Positions 7,063 through 14,969 of a stretch of 64,000 bases of DNA are shown here, piece by piece. Positions within the stretch are counted from its first letter, which is position 1. The number at the start of each line of letters is the position of its first letter. The stretch comes from CAYGDP01 sp964348665. GTDB taxonomy: Bacteria; Verrucomicrobiota; Verrucomicrobiia; Palsa-1439; CAYGDP01. Location: contig CAYGDP010000003.1 in assembly GCA_964348665.1 (NCBI GenBank), forward strand, positions 124,001 through 188,000, written 5' to 3'. Made by a program: the position numbers and the translations under genes. The notes under the pieces are model-generated. The model was not told where the DNA came from, did no database searches, and saw nothing but the letters and a program-made list of their open reading frames with translations.

Positions 7063-7707
7063 ATGGTCAAAGAGATCGTCGTGAAAAACATCATCTTCGA
7101 TTGGTCCGGCACGATCGCCGACGATCTGCGCCAGGTCTGGCGCGCGACCAACGTGGCGCTGGTCGGCTGCGGTGGCAGCGCCATCTCGCTCGCGCGATTT
7201 CGCCGCGAGTTTTGTTTGCCGTTCCGCCCGTTTTATCGCCGGCACTTGCCGGGCGTGCCACAACCGAAGATTGACAAGTTTTTCTTTGGCGATCTCGTAA
7301 ACGTGCAACCGAGTATCGGGCTGCTCCCGCATGCCAGCGGATTTCTGCGCTATTGCCAAAGGAGTGGTATCCGCACGTATGTTGTCACGACGGTCAAGAC
7401 GCCGCATTTTCTCGAGCAAGCGCGCCGATTGGGCGTGGCTCCGTTCCTCACCGCCACACTTTCGGGTGTGCGCGATAAACGGCGCGCCATTCGCCGTTTT
7501 TTCCGCGAGACCAAAATGAAACCAAGAGAAACGCTTTTCGTCGGCGATATGTCCCACGATATCGAGACAGCGCGCGTAGCCGGTTGCCACGCCTGCGCGG
7601 TATTGACTGGATTCAATTTTCGCGACGAACTGATTGCCGCCCAACCTGATTTTCTGGTAAAAAACCTTTCCGACCTGCGAAAGCAACTAAACCATGCAAC
7701 ACTTTAA
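7063..7707 (+). CDS. HAD-superfamily hydrolase
   Basis: The 214-aa protein has HAD motif I as FDWSGTIADD (nucleophile Asp first; the usual second Asp is Ser, as phosphonatase-type HADs have Ala there), a motif II candidate VVTTVK, and motif IV VGDMSHDIETA, with the cap after motif I. It is probably a phosphatase for a small metabolite; the substrate cannot be read from the sequence. The ATG at 7063 is preferred over 6991 because motif I normally lies near the start. There is no ribosome site, but TATAAT stands at 7045-7050, so the transcript may start very close to the ATG. It is divergent from the ECF sigma gene. Confidence 0.8.
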   Translation: MVKEIVVKNIIFDWSGTIADDLRQVWRATNVALVGCGGSAISLARFRREFCLPFRPFYRRHLPGVPQPKIDKFFFGDLVNVQPSIGLLPHASGFLRYCQRSGIRTYVVTTVKTPHFLEQARRLGVAPFLTATLSGVRDKRRAIRRFFRETKMKPRETLFVGDMSHDIETARVAGCHACAVLTGFNFRDELIAAQPDFLVKNLSDLRKQLNHATL

Positions 7708-7742
7708 ATCATTCAACGATTTAACCATTTAACGATTCAACC
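7708..7742. repeat. Low-complexity repeat of CAACGATTTAAC type
   Basis: The short spacer between the HAD gene and folB consists of near-repeats of ATTCAACGAT / TTTAACCATTTAAC / GATTCAACC. Similar sequence occurs inside waaF (10029-10061) and downstream of the PilB-like gene (32931-32962). I see no gene or terminator in it. Confidence 0.65.
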
Positions 7743-8096
7743 ATGTCTCCCGACATCATTTGCATCGAAGATCTTCAGTTGCGCGCCCGTATCGGGATCA
7801 GCGCAACCGAGCGCGCCAAGCCACAGCGAGTCCTCTGCACGCTGGAAATTGCCGCCGATTTCTCACGCGCAGCGCGCTCGGACAAAATCGCCGACACCAT
7901 CAACGCGCAAGCGGTCGCCGAGCGAGTCCGCGCGCTGGCCGCCGAAAAGCCCCGCAATCTCGTGGAACGCCTCGCCGAAGAAATCGCGGATTGCATCCTC
8001 GAGGAATTCCACGCCGAGCAAGTCTCCGTGACGTTAAAGAAGTTCGTTCTCCCCAGCGCCGCCAATTACGGTGTGAAGATCGAGCGCCGCCGTTGA
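7743..8096 (+). CDS. folB: Dihydroneopterin aldolase
   Basis: The 117-aa protein matches FolB in length and landmarks: the opening IICIEDLQLRARIGISATERAKPQR, the RSDKIADTINAQAVAERV segment, LVERLAEEIADCIL, and the final VTLKKFVLPSAANYGVKIERR. The enzyme converts dihydroneopterin to 6-hydroxymethyl-dihydropterin and glycolaldehyde in folate synthesis. The other folate genes in the window, pabB and pabC, are at 26-28 kb on the other strand, so the pathway is scattered. The start ATG directly follows the low-complexity repeat, with no strong ribosome site. Confidence 0.92.
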   Translation: MSPDIICIEDLQLRARIGISATERAKPQRVLCTLEIAADFSRAARSDKIADTINAQAVAERVRALAAEKPRNLVERLAEEIADCILEEFHAEQVSVTLKKFVLPSAANYGVKIERRR

Positions 8097-8132
8097 TTGT
8101 CTCGCACGCTAGTGCTACGTTGCAGCTTACTC

Positions 8133-9302
8133 ATGCCCAACTGGCGCAAAAAACAAGAAGAATTGGAGCAGTTCGCGCTCGATGTCATCTTTGACAAACG
8201 GCGCGACTGGAAAGCCAACACCACGCGCGCCTTGCTCGCCGCCCTCTCGAAAGTCTATGCGGCAGGCGTCAATACGCGGCTCTTCCTTTTTCGGCAGCGG
8301 ATTTTTCGCGATTATACACTCGGCTGCCAGGTCATCAGCGTCGGCAATCTCACCGTCGGTGGCACCGGCAAAACGCCCGTCGTCGAAATCCTCGCGCGGG
8401 AACTCGCCAAGCAAGGACGCAAAGTCGCCATTCTTTCACGCGGTTACAAAAGCCGGCAGCGCCCGCTCGGCCAGCGGTTCCTCGATAAAATCACAGGCCG
8501 GGACGGAAGCCGCCCGCCGAAAGTCGTCAGCGATGGCCAGTCGCTCCTGCTCGACAGCGAGGAATCGGGCGATGAACCGTATATGTTGGCGAGCAATCTG
8601 AAGGATGTCATTGTGCTTGTGGACAAAGACCGTGTCAAAAGCGGACGGTACGCCATCGAGAAATTTGGCGCCGATACGTTGCTCCTCGACGATGGATTTC
8701 AATATCTCGCGCTCAAAAGCCGGCTCGACGTGGTGCTGGTGGATCGTACCAATCCGTTCGGGACCAATCGGTTGTTGCCGCGCGGCACGTTGCGCGAACC
8801 GCCGGCGAATCTTAGGCGCGCGCACACGATTTTCATCACGAAGTCAAACGGCACACCCAGCGACGAATTGAAATCGCAGTTGCGCGCTCTCAATCCGAGC
8901 GCTGATATAATCGAATGCTCACATCATCCTCTATATTTGGAAGACGTCTACACCGACGAACGGTTACCGCTGGAAAAATTGAACGACCTCCCCGTCGGCG
9001 CGTTAAGCGGCATCGCCATGCCGGAAGGATTCGAAGCCATGTTGCAAAAACTCGGCGCGAAAGTCGTTTATGCCAAACGCTACGCCGACCATCACCGGTT
9101 CAGCCAGCAGGAAATCCTGAATATGATCAATGCCAGCCGGAAAAAAGGCGCGCAAGCGATCATCACCACCCAAAAAGATGCCGTTCGCTTCCCGTTGATC
9201 GAGCGACGCGATCTGCCGATTTATTTCATGCGGGTCGAAATTAAAATTTTGAGCGGCGCCAAAGACTTCCATGACGCAATCCGAAGAATCTGCTTTCGAT
9301 GA
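8133..9302 (+). CDS. lpxK: Tetraacyldisaccharide 4'-kinase
   Basis: The 389-aa protein is LpxK: the P-loop reads SVGNLTVGGTGKTP (about residues 70-83), followed by LSRGYKS, VSDG, DEPYMLA, the DDGFQ motif, the VDRTNPFG and LPRGTLREP motifs, and a C-terminal DHHRF segment. It phosphorylates the lipid A disaccharide at the 4' position at the inner membrane. The N-terminus has an amphipathic region that usually docks the enzyme to the membrane. ATG 8133 is used because an upstream TTG reading only adds unrelated residues. Its presence shows the cell makes lipid A. It is followed by waaF, another LPS gene. Confidence 0.93.
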   Translation: MPNWRKKQEELEQFALDVIFDKRRDWKANTTRALLAALSKVYAAGVNTRLFLFRQRIFRDYTLGCQVISVGNLTVGGTGKTPVVEILARELAKQGRKVAILSRGYKSRQRPLGQRFLDKITGRDGSRPPKVVSDGQSLLLDSEESGDEPYMLASNLKDVIVLVDKDRVKSGRYAIEKFGADTLLLDDGFQYLALKSRLDVVLVDRTNPFGTNRLLPRGTLREPPANLRRAHTIFITKSNGTPSDELKSQLRALNPSADIIECSHHPLYLEDVYTDERLPLEKLNDLPVGALSGIAMPEGFEAMLQKLGAKVVYAKRYADHHRFSQQEILNMINASRKKGAQAIITTQKDAVRFPLIERRDLPIYFMRVEIKILSGAKDFHDAIRRICFR

Positions 9303-9349
9303 AAAATCGTCCCTTCGACTACGCTCAGGGCAAGCCTCGTCCTCGAATT

Positions 9350-9437
9350 GTCATTCTGAGCGAAGCGAAGAATCTCTGCTGTTTCGATTGCCCCGCGCGC
9401 AGACATGGCAGAGACGTTTCGCTTCGCTCAACATGAC
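9350..9437. repeat. Inverted-repeat element, MITE-like
   Basis: Between lpxK and waaF lies an 88-bp element whose two ends are imperfect inverted repeats: GTCATTCTGAGCGAAGCGAA on the left, and its complement ending in CGCTTCGCTCAACATGAC on the right, with matching CTCTGC / GGCAGAG inner parts. A CTTCGACTACGCTCAGGG run precedes it at 9313-9330. I recall this kind of sequence as a dispersed repeat in other bacterial genomes, but could not check. It carries no gene. Confidence 0.7.
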
Positions 9438-9461
9438 AGAGGGCGGCAAGCGCAAAACGAC

Positions 9462-10568
9462 ATGAACACGCCAATCACCCCTCACTCTTCGCCAATCACT
9501 TTTCGCGAGCCTCCCTCCCGCGTCCTCATCCGTGGCGTCAACTGGATCGGCGACGCCGTCATGACCATGCCCGCCGTGCAGCGGCTCAAAGAATTATGGC
9601 CGCAGGCTAATGTGACAATGCACGTCCCCACTAAGCTCGTTGACCTTTGGCGAGGAAATCCTGCTGTAAATGACATATTTGATTCGCACGCTTCACTGTG
9701 GGCATCTAACCCTCCCGCACTGTTTGACTGCGTTGTACTTTTCCCGAATTCGTTTCGGGCTGCAAGGGAACTCTATAGTGGGTTTTATTATCGTCAAATT
9801 CTTAGCTACGCCGGCCACTGGCCGCGTCGGTATTTGCTCACCGATATCGTCCCCGAAACATTCCGAGAGCCACCACTCCAATACTCCAAAACTCCACCAC
9901 TCCAAATCCATCACTACCTCGGCATCGTGAAGTACCTCGGAGGCAACGCCGAGCCGTGTGCGCCCAAAATCTATCTGCGTAATGACGAACTTGAGGCTGC
10001 ACGAAAGAAGTTTTTCGAGGACGAGCGCGATTCAACGATTCAACCATTTAACAATTCAACCTTTTTCGCCCTTTGCCCCGGCGCCGAATACGGTCCGGCT
10101 AAACGGTGGTTACCGGAGCGATTTGCCGAAGTCGCCAAGCGCGTGCGCGTCGAGACAGGCTGCCAATGGGTTTTGGTCGGCGGTCCTGCTGACAAACCAA
10201 TCTGCGACGAGATCGCCGCAAAGATTGGCAGCCAAGTAATGAATCTCGCCGGCAAGACGACGTTACGCGAGCTTTGCTGCGTGTTGGCGCAATGCAAATT
10301 GCTACTGACCAATGATACTGGCCCGATGCATCTGGCCAGCGCTCTCGGTACGCGCGTCGTGGCAATCTTTGGCTCGACCGATCCTATCGCGACCGGCCCC
10401 TACGGGGCGGGCCATACCATTATTCGTCATTCCGTTGAATGCAGTCCTTGTTTTCTGCGCGAATGTCCGATTGATTTCCGGTGTATGACGCGGATTGGTG
10501 TGGAGGAGGTGGTTACAGCGGTTCTCAAATCGTCCTCGTCGTCGAATTCAGTTATCCTGCCACCATGA
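9462..10568 (+). CDS. waaF: Lipopolysaccharide heptosyltransferase II-like
   Basis: The 368-aa protein belongs to glycosyltransferase family 9: N-terminal RVLIRGVNWIGDAVMTMPAV, the central PGAEYGPAKRWLPERFA segment, and the C-terminal LLTNDTGPMHLASALG with IFGSTDP. These are the WaaF hallmarks (transfer of a second heptose to the LPS core at the cytoplasmic face). ATG 9462 starts close to the conserved domain. Two unusual stretches, REPPLQYSKTPPLQIHH and RDSTIQPFNNST, are encoded by low-complexity DNA repeats (9870-9910 and 10029-10061) and look like in-frame insertions between conserved blocks. The stop overlaps the next start as ATGA. Confidence 0.88.
   Translation: MNTPITPHSSPITFREPPSRVLIRGVNWIGDAVMTMPAVQRLKELWPQANVTMHVPTKLVDLWRGNPAVNDIFDSHASLWASNPPALFDCVVLFPNSFRAARELYSGFYYRQILSYAGHWPRRYLLTDIVPETFREPPLQYSKTPPLQIHHYLGIVKYLGGNAEPCAPKIYLRNDELEAARKKFFEDERDSTIQPFNNSTFFALCPGAEYGPAKRWLPERFAEVAKRVRVETGCQWVLVGGPADKPICDEIAAKIGSQVMNLAGKTTLRELCCVLAQCKLLLTNDTGPMHLASALGTRVVAIFGSTDPIATGPYGAGHTIIRHSVECSPCFLRECPIDFRCMTRIGVEEVVTAVLKSSSSSNSVILPP
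9870..9910. repeat. CTCCA-type low-complexity repeat inside waaF
   Basis: The sequence consists of repeated CCACTCCA / ATACTCCA / AAACTCCA units, about eight to nine bases each. It is read in frame as part of WaaF. A related GGAGTGCT-type stretch (the complement) lies inside tsaB around 47246-47281. Confidence 0.75.
10029..10061. repeat. ATTCAAC-type low-complexity repeat inside waaF
   Basis: Units of GATTCAAC, CATTTAAC and AATTCAAC are joined and read in frame in the waaF gene. The same type of unit fills the spacer before folB (7708-7742) and follows the PilB-like gene (32931-32962). Confidence 0.75.
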
Positions 10569-11023
10569 AGCGCCAATTTGACCACGAGAATCTCGACGTT
10601 TACCAACTCGAACTTCAATTCGTTGCTTGGGTTACACCACTTTTGGAAGAAGTCAGAAAACTGGCAGGCATCAGGACAACCGAGGTCTGCGATCAACTCG
10701 ACCGCGCAAGTCTTTCCGCTCTCCTCAATACTGCCGAGGGCAATGGTAAGCGGCAGCGTCAAGTCCGCGCGAAATTCTTCGACGATGCGCGTGGCTCGGC
10801 GACAGAATGCGCAGCGTGTCTCGATGCGTTGGTGGCTAAGAAAGCTTGCAGTGTCGAACGCATTCAGGATGGAAAAGAAATGCTCGTGCGAATCGTGGAG
10901 ATGCTAACGAAGCTAGTCCAATTATTTGAGGGACAGGGGCAAGTGCGAGAGGAAAGTGGGGAGTATAAGATTGATGATTCGAGACGCGAGGACGACGACG
11001 AGGACGAGGACGATAAGGGATGA
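10565..11023 (+). CDS. Four-helix-bundle (S23/IVS-like) protein
   Basis: The 152-aa protein resembles the four-helix-bundle family first seen as ORFs in 23S rRNA intervening sequences: LDVYQLELQFVAWVTPLLEE, a second helix with SLSALLNTAEGNGK, KFFDDARGSATECAACLDALV and a final amphipathic helix. Family function is unknown; it forms small helical oligomers. Here it is not in an rRNA gene but between waaF and murJ, with ATGA overlaps at both ends (10565-10568 and 11020-11023). The C-terminus from about residue 137 is a highly acidic DDDEDEDD tail encoded by GAGGAC-type repeats, which may be a late addition. Confidence 0.8.
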   Translation: MKRQFDHENLDVYQLELQFVAWVTPLLEEVRKLAGIRTTEVCDQLDRASLSALLNTAEGNGKRQRQVRAKFFDDARGSATECAACLDALVAKKACSVERIQDGKEMLVRIVEMLTKLVQLFEGQGQVREESGEYKIDDSRREDDDEDEDDKG

Positions 11024-12645
11024 ACGAATCTCAAAAACAAGCGCGAGCAGTCGGAGCGATGGGCGCGGCGACATTTCTGAGCCGCGTGCTCGGTCTGATA
11101 CGGGAAATCGTGTTCGCGGGTTTCCTCGGCCAATCCTTCGCGGCATCCGCGTTCTTCTACGCGTTCGCGATCCCAAATTTGTTCCGCCGATTGCTTGGCG
11201 AAGGGGCGCTAACGGCGGCGTTCATCCCTATCTTCTCGAAAAAACTAACGCAGGAAGGTCGTGAATCGGCGGAGCACGCGGCGAATGTCATTTCGACCGT
11301 ACTTGTCTTGTTCTGCGGCGGATTAACCGTCGCGGTCGTCGCGTTGTTGGGCGTCGTCAAGTTGCTCGGGCTGAACGAAAAATGGCAGGTCATTTTTTCC
11401 CTCACCCAAGTAATGTTTCCGTACATGATCATGGCGAACCTCGCCGCTCTGGCAATGGCGATCCTCAACGTGGGCGGTAAATTTTTTACGCCCGCGATGT
11501 CGCCGGTGTTGCTGAACATTGTCATGATCACCTCGGCATTCGTGTCGCACAAGTTTTTCGGGGATGACTTGAGTATGCTCGTCTTCGGGCTGGCGGTTGG
11601 CGTGGTGCTGGGAGGAATTCTACAATGGCTGTATCAACTTCCGTCCCTTGCGCGCGCGGGATTTCCTCTCCGCTGGGAATTACAGCCGCGCGATCCCGTC
11701 GTGAAACAAGTCGGGACATTGATGCTCCCCGCCGTCATTGGCACGGCAGTCTATCAAGTCAACGTCTTGGTCAGCGGCACGCTGGCGATTTGGGTGGACG
11801 ACCACGCTCGCGCCGCGCTCAACTACGCCGACCGTCTCATGGAATTTCCAATGGGCATCTTCGGAGTCTCGGTCGCGACGTATGCGCTGCCCGCGATGGC
11901 ACGGTTTGTCGCCGAAAACAAAATGCCCGAATACAAAGTTGCCCTCTTCACAGGCTTGCGAATGAATTTCTTTCTCACCATCCCCAGTGCCGTGGGGCTA
12001 ATCGTGCTGGCCGAGCCAATCGTCCGGCTGTTATTCGAGCGCGGACGCTTCGACGCATCCGCCACCGCAAACGCGGCGTTCGCGTTGCAATTTCTCGCGC
12101 TTGGCCTTGTGGCGTATTCGACGGTAAACATCCTGGCCCGCGCGTTCTACGCATTGCACGACACCAAAACTCCAATGAAAATCAGCGCCGTTGCGATGAT
12201 TTTAAATATTCCGCTGACGATCTGGCTGATGAATCTTCCGATTCCGTTTGGTTCTCACACTCACACAGGAACGGAGGGTTATGGGCTAAGAGACACCTAT
12301 TATACAACTTTGGGCGTCGGTGGGATTGCCCTAGCCAATACGGTTTCCAGCGCGTTTAACGCTTTCGTCCTGTTAGCCGTCCTACGCAAACGAGTTGGCT
12401 CGTTTGATGGATGGCGCCTCATTCTTTCGGCGATTAAAATCTGCGTCGCCACTGCTCTCATGGCCATCGTAGCGTACATGAGCCACCTCGGTCTCGATGG
12501 TAGGTTTGGACATGACACGTTCGGAACGCGCGTCATTACGACCCTAATCCCCATCGCGTTGGCCGTCGCCGCCTACTTCGCCGCCGCAGCGGTGTTGAAG
12601 GTGGAGGAGATTCACGCCATCCGAAGCACGTTACGTCGTTCTTAA
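11020..12645 (+). CDS. murJ: Lipid II flippase MurJ
   Basis: The 541-aa integral membrane protein has the MurJ/MVF signature at its start (GAATFLSRVLGLIREIVFAGFLG, then AFFYAFAIPNLFRRLLGEGALTAAFIPIF) and about 14 hydrophobic segments. MurJ flips the lipid-linked peptidoglycan precursor across the inner membrane. Motifs VNVLVSGTLAIW and FPMGIFGVSVATYALP in the middle, and RAFYALHDTKTP further on, fit the family. Its ATG overlaps the stop of the four-helix-bundle gene, so translation is coupled. Together with lpxK and waaF it forms an envelope gene group. Confidence 0.93.
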   Translation: MNESQKQARAVGAMGAATFLSRVLGLIREIVFAGFLGQSFAASAFFYAFAIPNLFRRLLGEGALTAAFIPIFSKKLTQEGRESAEHAANVISTVLVLFCGGLTVAVVALLGVVKLLGLNEKWQVIFSLTQVMFPYMIMANLAALAMAILNVGGKFFTPAMSPVLLNIVMITSAFVSHKFFGDDLSMLVFGLAVGVVLGGILQWLYQLPSLARAGFPLRWELQPRDPVVKQVGTLMLPAVIGTAVYQVNVLVSGTLAIWVDDHARAALNYADRLMEFPMGIFGVSVATYALPAMARFVAENKMPEYKVALFTGLRMNFFLTIPSAVGLIVLAEPIVRLLFERGRFDASATANAAFALQFLALGLVAYSTVNILARAFYALHDTKTPMKISAVAMILNIPLTIWLMNLPIPFGSHTHTGTEGYGLRDTYYTTLGVGGIALANTVSSAFNAFVLLAVLRKRVGSFDGWRLILSAIKICVATALMAIVAYMSHLGLDGRFGHDTFGTRVITTLIPIALAVAAYFAAAAVLKVEEIHAIRSTLRRS

Positions 12646-12676
12646 TCTCCTTGCTTCAATTATGTCTTTTTGTGGC

Positions 12677-12682
12677 TATATT
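12677..12682 (+). promoter_or_regulatory. TATATT -10-like box before uvrC
   Basis: TATATT stands ten bases before the uvrC ATG and there is no ribosome site between them. A matching -35 at the normal spacing is not obvious (TTGCTT at 12651 is 20 bases away). It is listed because several other genes in this window show the same arrangement, suggesting leaderless transcripts. Confidence 0.3.
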
Positions 12683-12692
12683 CCTCTCGCCT

Positions 12693-14207
12693 ATGGCTAC
12701 GGACGATGATATTCGCAAAAAGATCGGTGATTTGCCGAACAAGGCGGGCGTGTACCTGATGCGCGACCGGTTCGGGCGCGTCATCTACGTCGGCAAGGCG
12801 AGCAGCCTGCGCAAACGCGTGGCGCAATATTTCCATCCATCGCGGCGGATGACCGCCGATCTCAAGACGCGCGCGCTGGTGGAAAGCATCCGCGATTTTG
12901 ATTACCAAACCGTCAAGAACGATCCGGAAGCGATCCTACTCGAGGGACGGCTGATCAAGGAATACAAGCCGAAGTACAACGTCAGTTTCCGCGATGACAA
13001 GCGGTTTCTGCTGATCAAGGTAAATCTCAACGACCCGTTCCCGCGATTCACGCTGGCGCGGCTTAAGAAAGACGACGGGGCGCGCTATTTCGGCCCGTAC
13101 GTTCACGCGTCGGCGGCGCGCAACACCCTAAACCTGCTGCGCAAGCGGTTTCATCTGCGGGTCTGCAACCCGACCGTGCCGACCGAGCGCGATTACAAGC
13201 ATTGTCTCTACGGGATCATCAAGCATTGCGCCGCGCCGTGCATCGGGGCGATCAACCGCGAGGACTATCATCGCGCCGTCGAGGAAGCCTGCGTATTCCT
13301 CGAAGGCAGCAACGAAGAGCTGGTGGCCGAGTTGGAATCGCAAATGAAACTCGCTTCCCAGAAGCTCGACTTCGAGCGCGCCGCGTCGCTAAGGAATCAG
13401 ATCAGTGATTTGCGCGAGATGGCGCGACAAAGCAAGCTCCGCAAGTTTGAACGGGTCCGCCGCGAACGCGCGCCGGAGGAGGAATTGGCGGAGTTGCAGA
13501 AAGCGCTCGGCCTGCCGTTTTTGCCGCGTCACATCGAAGGCTTCGACATCTCCAACATCAGCGGAACGCTGGCCGTCGCCTCGATGGTGTGTTTCCGCAA
13601 CGGCCGACCCGACCGCGACAACTACCGCCATTACCGCATCAAGACGGTGGAAGGCAGTAACGACTTCGCGATGATGCAAGAGGTGGTCAATCGCCGCTAT
13701 CGGCGTGTGCTCAACGAAAAACAAAAAATACCCGACCTCATTCTGATTGACGGCGGAAAAGGCCAGATCAGCGCTGCGCAAAAGGCGTTGACCGAAGTCG
13801 GTATCGTTGAAATCGGTCTCGCCGGTTTAGCCAAACAGAACGAGGAAATTTTTCTACCGCTTCGGGGCGACCCGATCGTGCTTCCGCGCGACTCGGGCGC
13901 ATTGCATCTCCTTCAGCGCATCCGCGACGAATCGCATCGTTTTGCCAATGGATACCACCTTACGCTTCGCAAGCGACTGATCGAAGAAAGCATCCTCGAT
14001 GATTTCCCTGGCATTGGCGAAAACCGGAAGCGGTTGCTTTTGAAGACGTTCGGCAGCGTCCGCCGTCTTCGCACTGCGACAGTGGAGCAGCTTGCCGCCG
14101 TGTCAGGCTTCGGAGGAAAGGCGGCGCAGGAGCTACACGAATTTTTGCAACGGACACACGACCAGCATGGGGAGAATGTGGATGAAGTCCCCGTGGTTAC
14201 GCCTTGA
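12693..14207 (+). CDS. uvrC: Excinuclease ABC subunit C
   Basis: The 504-aa protein carries the full UvrC order: GIY-YIG nuclease (GVYLMRDRFGRVIYVGKAS, about residues 18-36), the iron-sulfur cysteines (CN..., then YKHCLYGIIKHCAAPC), a UVR helix pair (LDFERAASLRNQISDL), the RNase-H-like nuclease (HIEGFDISNISG, LILIDGGKGQ) and C-terminal helix-hairpin-helix motifs (FPGIGENRKRLLLKTFGS, SGFGGKAAQEL). It makes the dual incisions of nucleotide excision repair with UvrB. It is shorter than the roughly 610-residue E. coli protein. ATG 12693 begins the conserved domain. The end overlaps rex by 11 bases, convergently. Confidence 0.93.
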   Translation: MATDDDIRKKIGDLPNKAGVYLMRDRFGRVIYVGKASSLRKRVAQYFHPSRRMTADLKTRALVESIRDFDYQTVKNDPEAILLEGRLIKEYKPKYNVSFRDDKRFLLIKVNLNDPFPRFTLARLKKDDGARYFGPYVHASAARNTLNLLRKRFHLRVCNPTVPTERDYKHCLYGIIKHCAAPCIGAINREDYHRAVEEACVFLEGSNEELVAELESQMKLASQKLDFERAASLRNQISDLREMARQSKLRKFERVRRERAPEEELAELQKALGLPFLPRHIEGFDISNISGTLAVASMVCFRNGRPDRDNYRHYRIKTVEGSNDFAMMQEVVNRRYRRVLNEKQKIPDLILIDGGKGQISAAQKALTEVGIVEIGLAGLAKQNEEIFLPLRGDPIVLPRDSGALHLLQRIRDESHRFANGYHLTLRKRLIEESILDDFPGIGENRKRLLLKTFGSVRRLRTATVEQLAAVSGFGGKAAQELHEFLQRTHDQHGENVDEVPVVTP

Positions 14208-14817
14208 CGAAGTACGCCAGGTTTTCGAGTTCGATGGCGAGATTGACATTATTCACGGCGATGGTGTCGGGCACGTCCAGGACGATTGGCGCGAAATTAA
14301 GGATTCCGGCGATGCCGGCTTCGAGGAGGCGGTTGGCGGCTTCCTGGGCGGCGGCGGCGGGAACGGCGAGGATGGCCAGCTTGACGCGTCGGCGGCGGAT
14401 GAACGCGGCGAGCTTGTTCATCTGAAAGATAGGCTGGTGAAAATTCTTGCCGCGCTTGCGACGGATATCTTCATCGAAGCCGGCGACGATTTCAAAACCC
14501 TCCTTGGCGAATCCGGGATAGCTCATGAGCGCGCTGCCCAGGCTGCCGACGCCGATAACGATGACGGGCTGGAGGCGGTTGGTGCCGAGGGTGTCGCGGA
14601 GAGTGATGGCGAGCAGTTCGACATCGTAGCCAAGTCCGCGGGTGCCGAAGTGGCCGAAGTAGGTAAGGTCTTTGCGGAGTTGGGTGGGGGAGACGCCGGC
14701 GACCTTGGCGAGCGCTTCGCTGGAGACGGTGCGGATGCCGTTGTCGTGGAGGCGCTGGAGGCAGCGGAGATAGAGGGAGAGGCGGTAGAGGGTTTTGCGC
14801 GGAATGGAGGATTTCAT
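14197..14817 (-). CDS. rex: Redox-sensing transcriptional repressor Rex
   Basis: The 206-aa protein has an N-terminal winged helix (IPRKTLYRLSLYLRCLQRL, TVSSEALAKVAGVSPTQLRKDLTYFGHFGTRG), a Rossmann domain with the dinucleotide-binding VIGVGSLGSAL, and the C-terminal swapped helix. Rex binds DNA when NADH/NAD is low and leaves it when NADH rises, controlling respiration and fermentation genes. An almost perfect Rex operator lies at 14846-14864, upstream of its ATG, so autoregulation is likely. The divergently transcribed neighbour is a ferredoxin/cytochrome operon, a plausible Rex target. It overlaps uvrC convergently at its 3' end. Confidence 0.93.
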   Translation of the reverse strand: MKSSIPRKTLYRLSLYLRCLQRLHDNGIRTVSSEALAKVAGVSPTQLRKDLTYFGHFGTRGLGYDVELLAITLRDTLGTNRLQPVIVIGVGSLGSALMSYPGFAKEGFEIVAGFDEDIRRKRGKNFHQPIFQMNKLAAFIRRRRVKLAILAVPAAAAQEAANRLLEAGIAGILNFAPIVLDVPDTIAVNNVNLAIELENLAYFVKA

Positions 14818-14845
14818 GGTAGATGCTTGTCCGCTTAGGGCGGGC

Positions 14846-14864
14846 TTGTGAAATATTTCACTAA
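14846..14864. promoter_or_regulatory. Rex operator
   Basis: TTGTGAAATATTTCACTAA matches the known Rex consensus (TTGTGAA-N4-TTCACAA) in 13 of 14 defined positions. It lies 29 bases upstream of the rex start and 38 bases upstream of the -35 box of the respiratory operon, in the divergent intergenic region. Confidence 0.85.
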
Positions 14865-14901
14865 TTTTTCCCTCTCGTTCGCTGGGCGCGGCAAATTTCG
14901 C

Positions 14902-14930
14902 TTGCCTTGCCTGGATGCGGCAAATATAGT
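14902..14930 (+). promoter_or_regulatory. Sigma-70-like promoter of the ferredoxin/cytochrome operon
   Basis: TTGCCT (14902-14907) and TATAGT (14925-14930) are separated by 17 bases, a good match to a vegetative promoter, 39 bases before the ferredoxin ATG at 14970. Confidence 0.5.
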
Positions 14931-14969
14931 GCTTTACCGAGACAACGTCAATTGCGATAGCCAGATGCC

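Noticed and set aside
6610..7686. 358-aa ORF on the minus strand covering the HAD gene and the start of the sigma gene
   Set aside because: The plus-strand HAD motifs and the sigma factor frame both contradict it.
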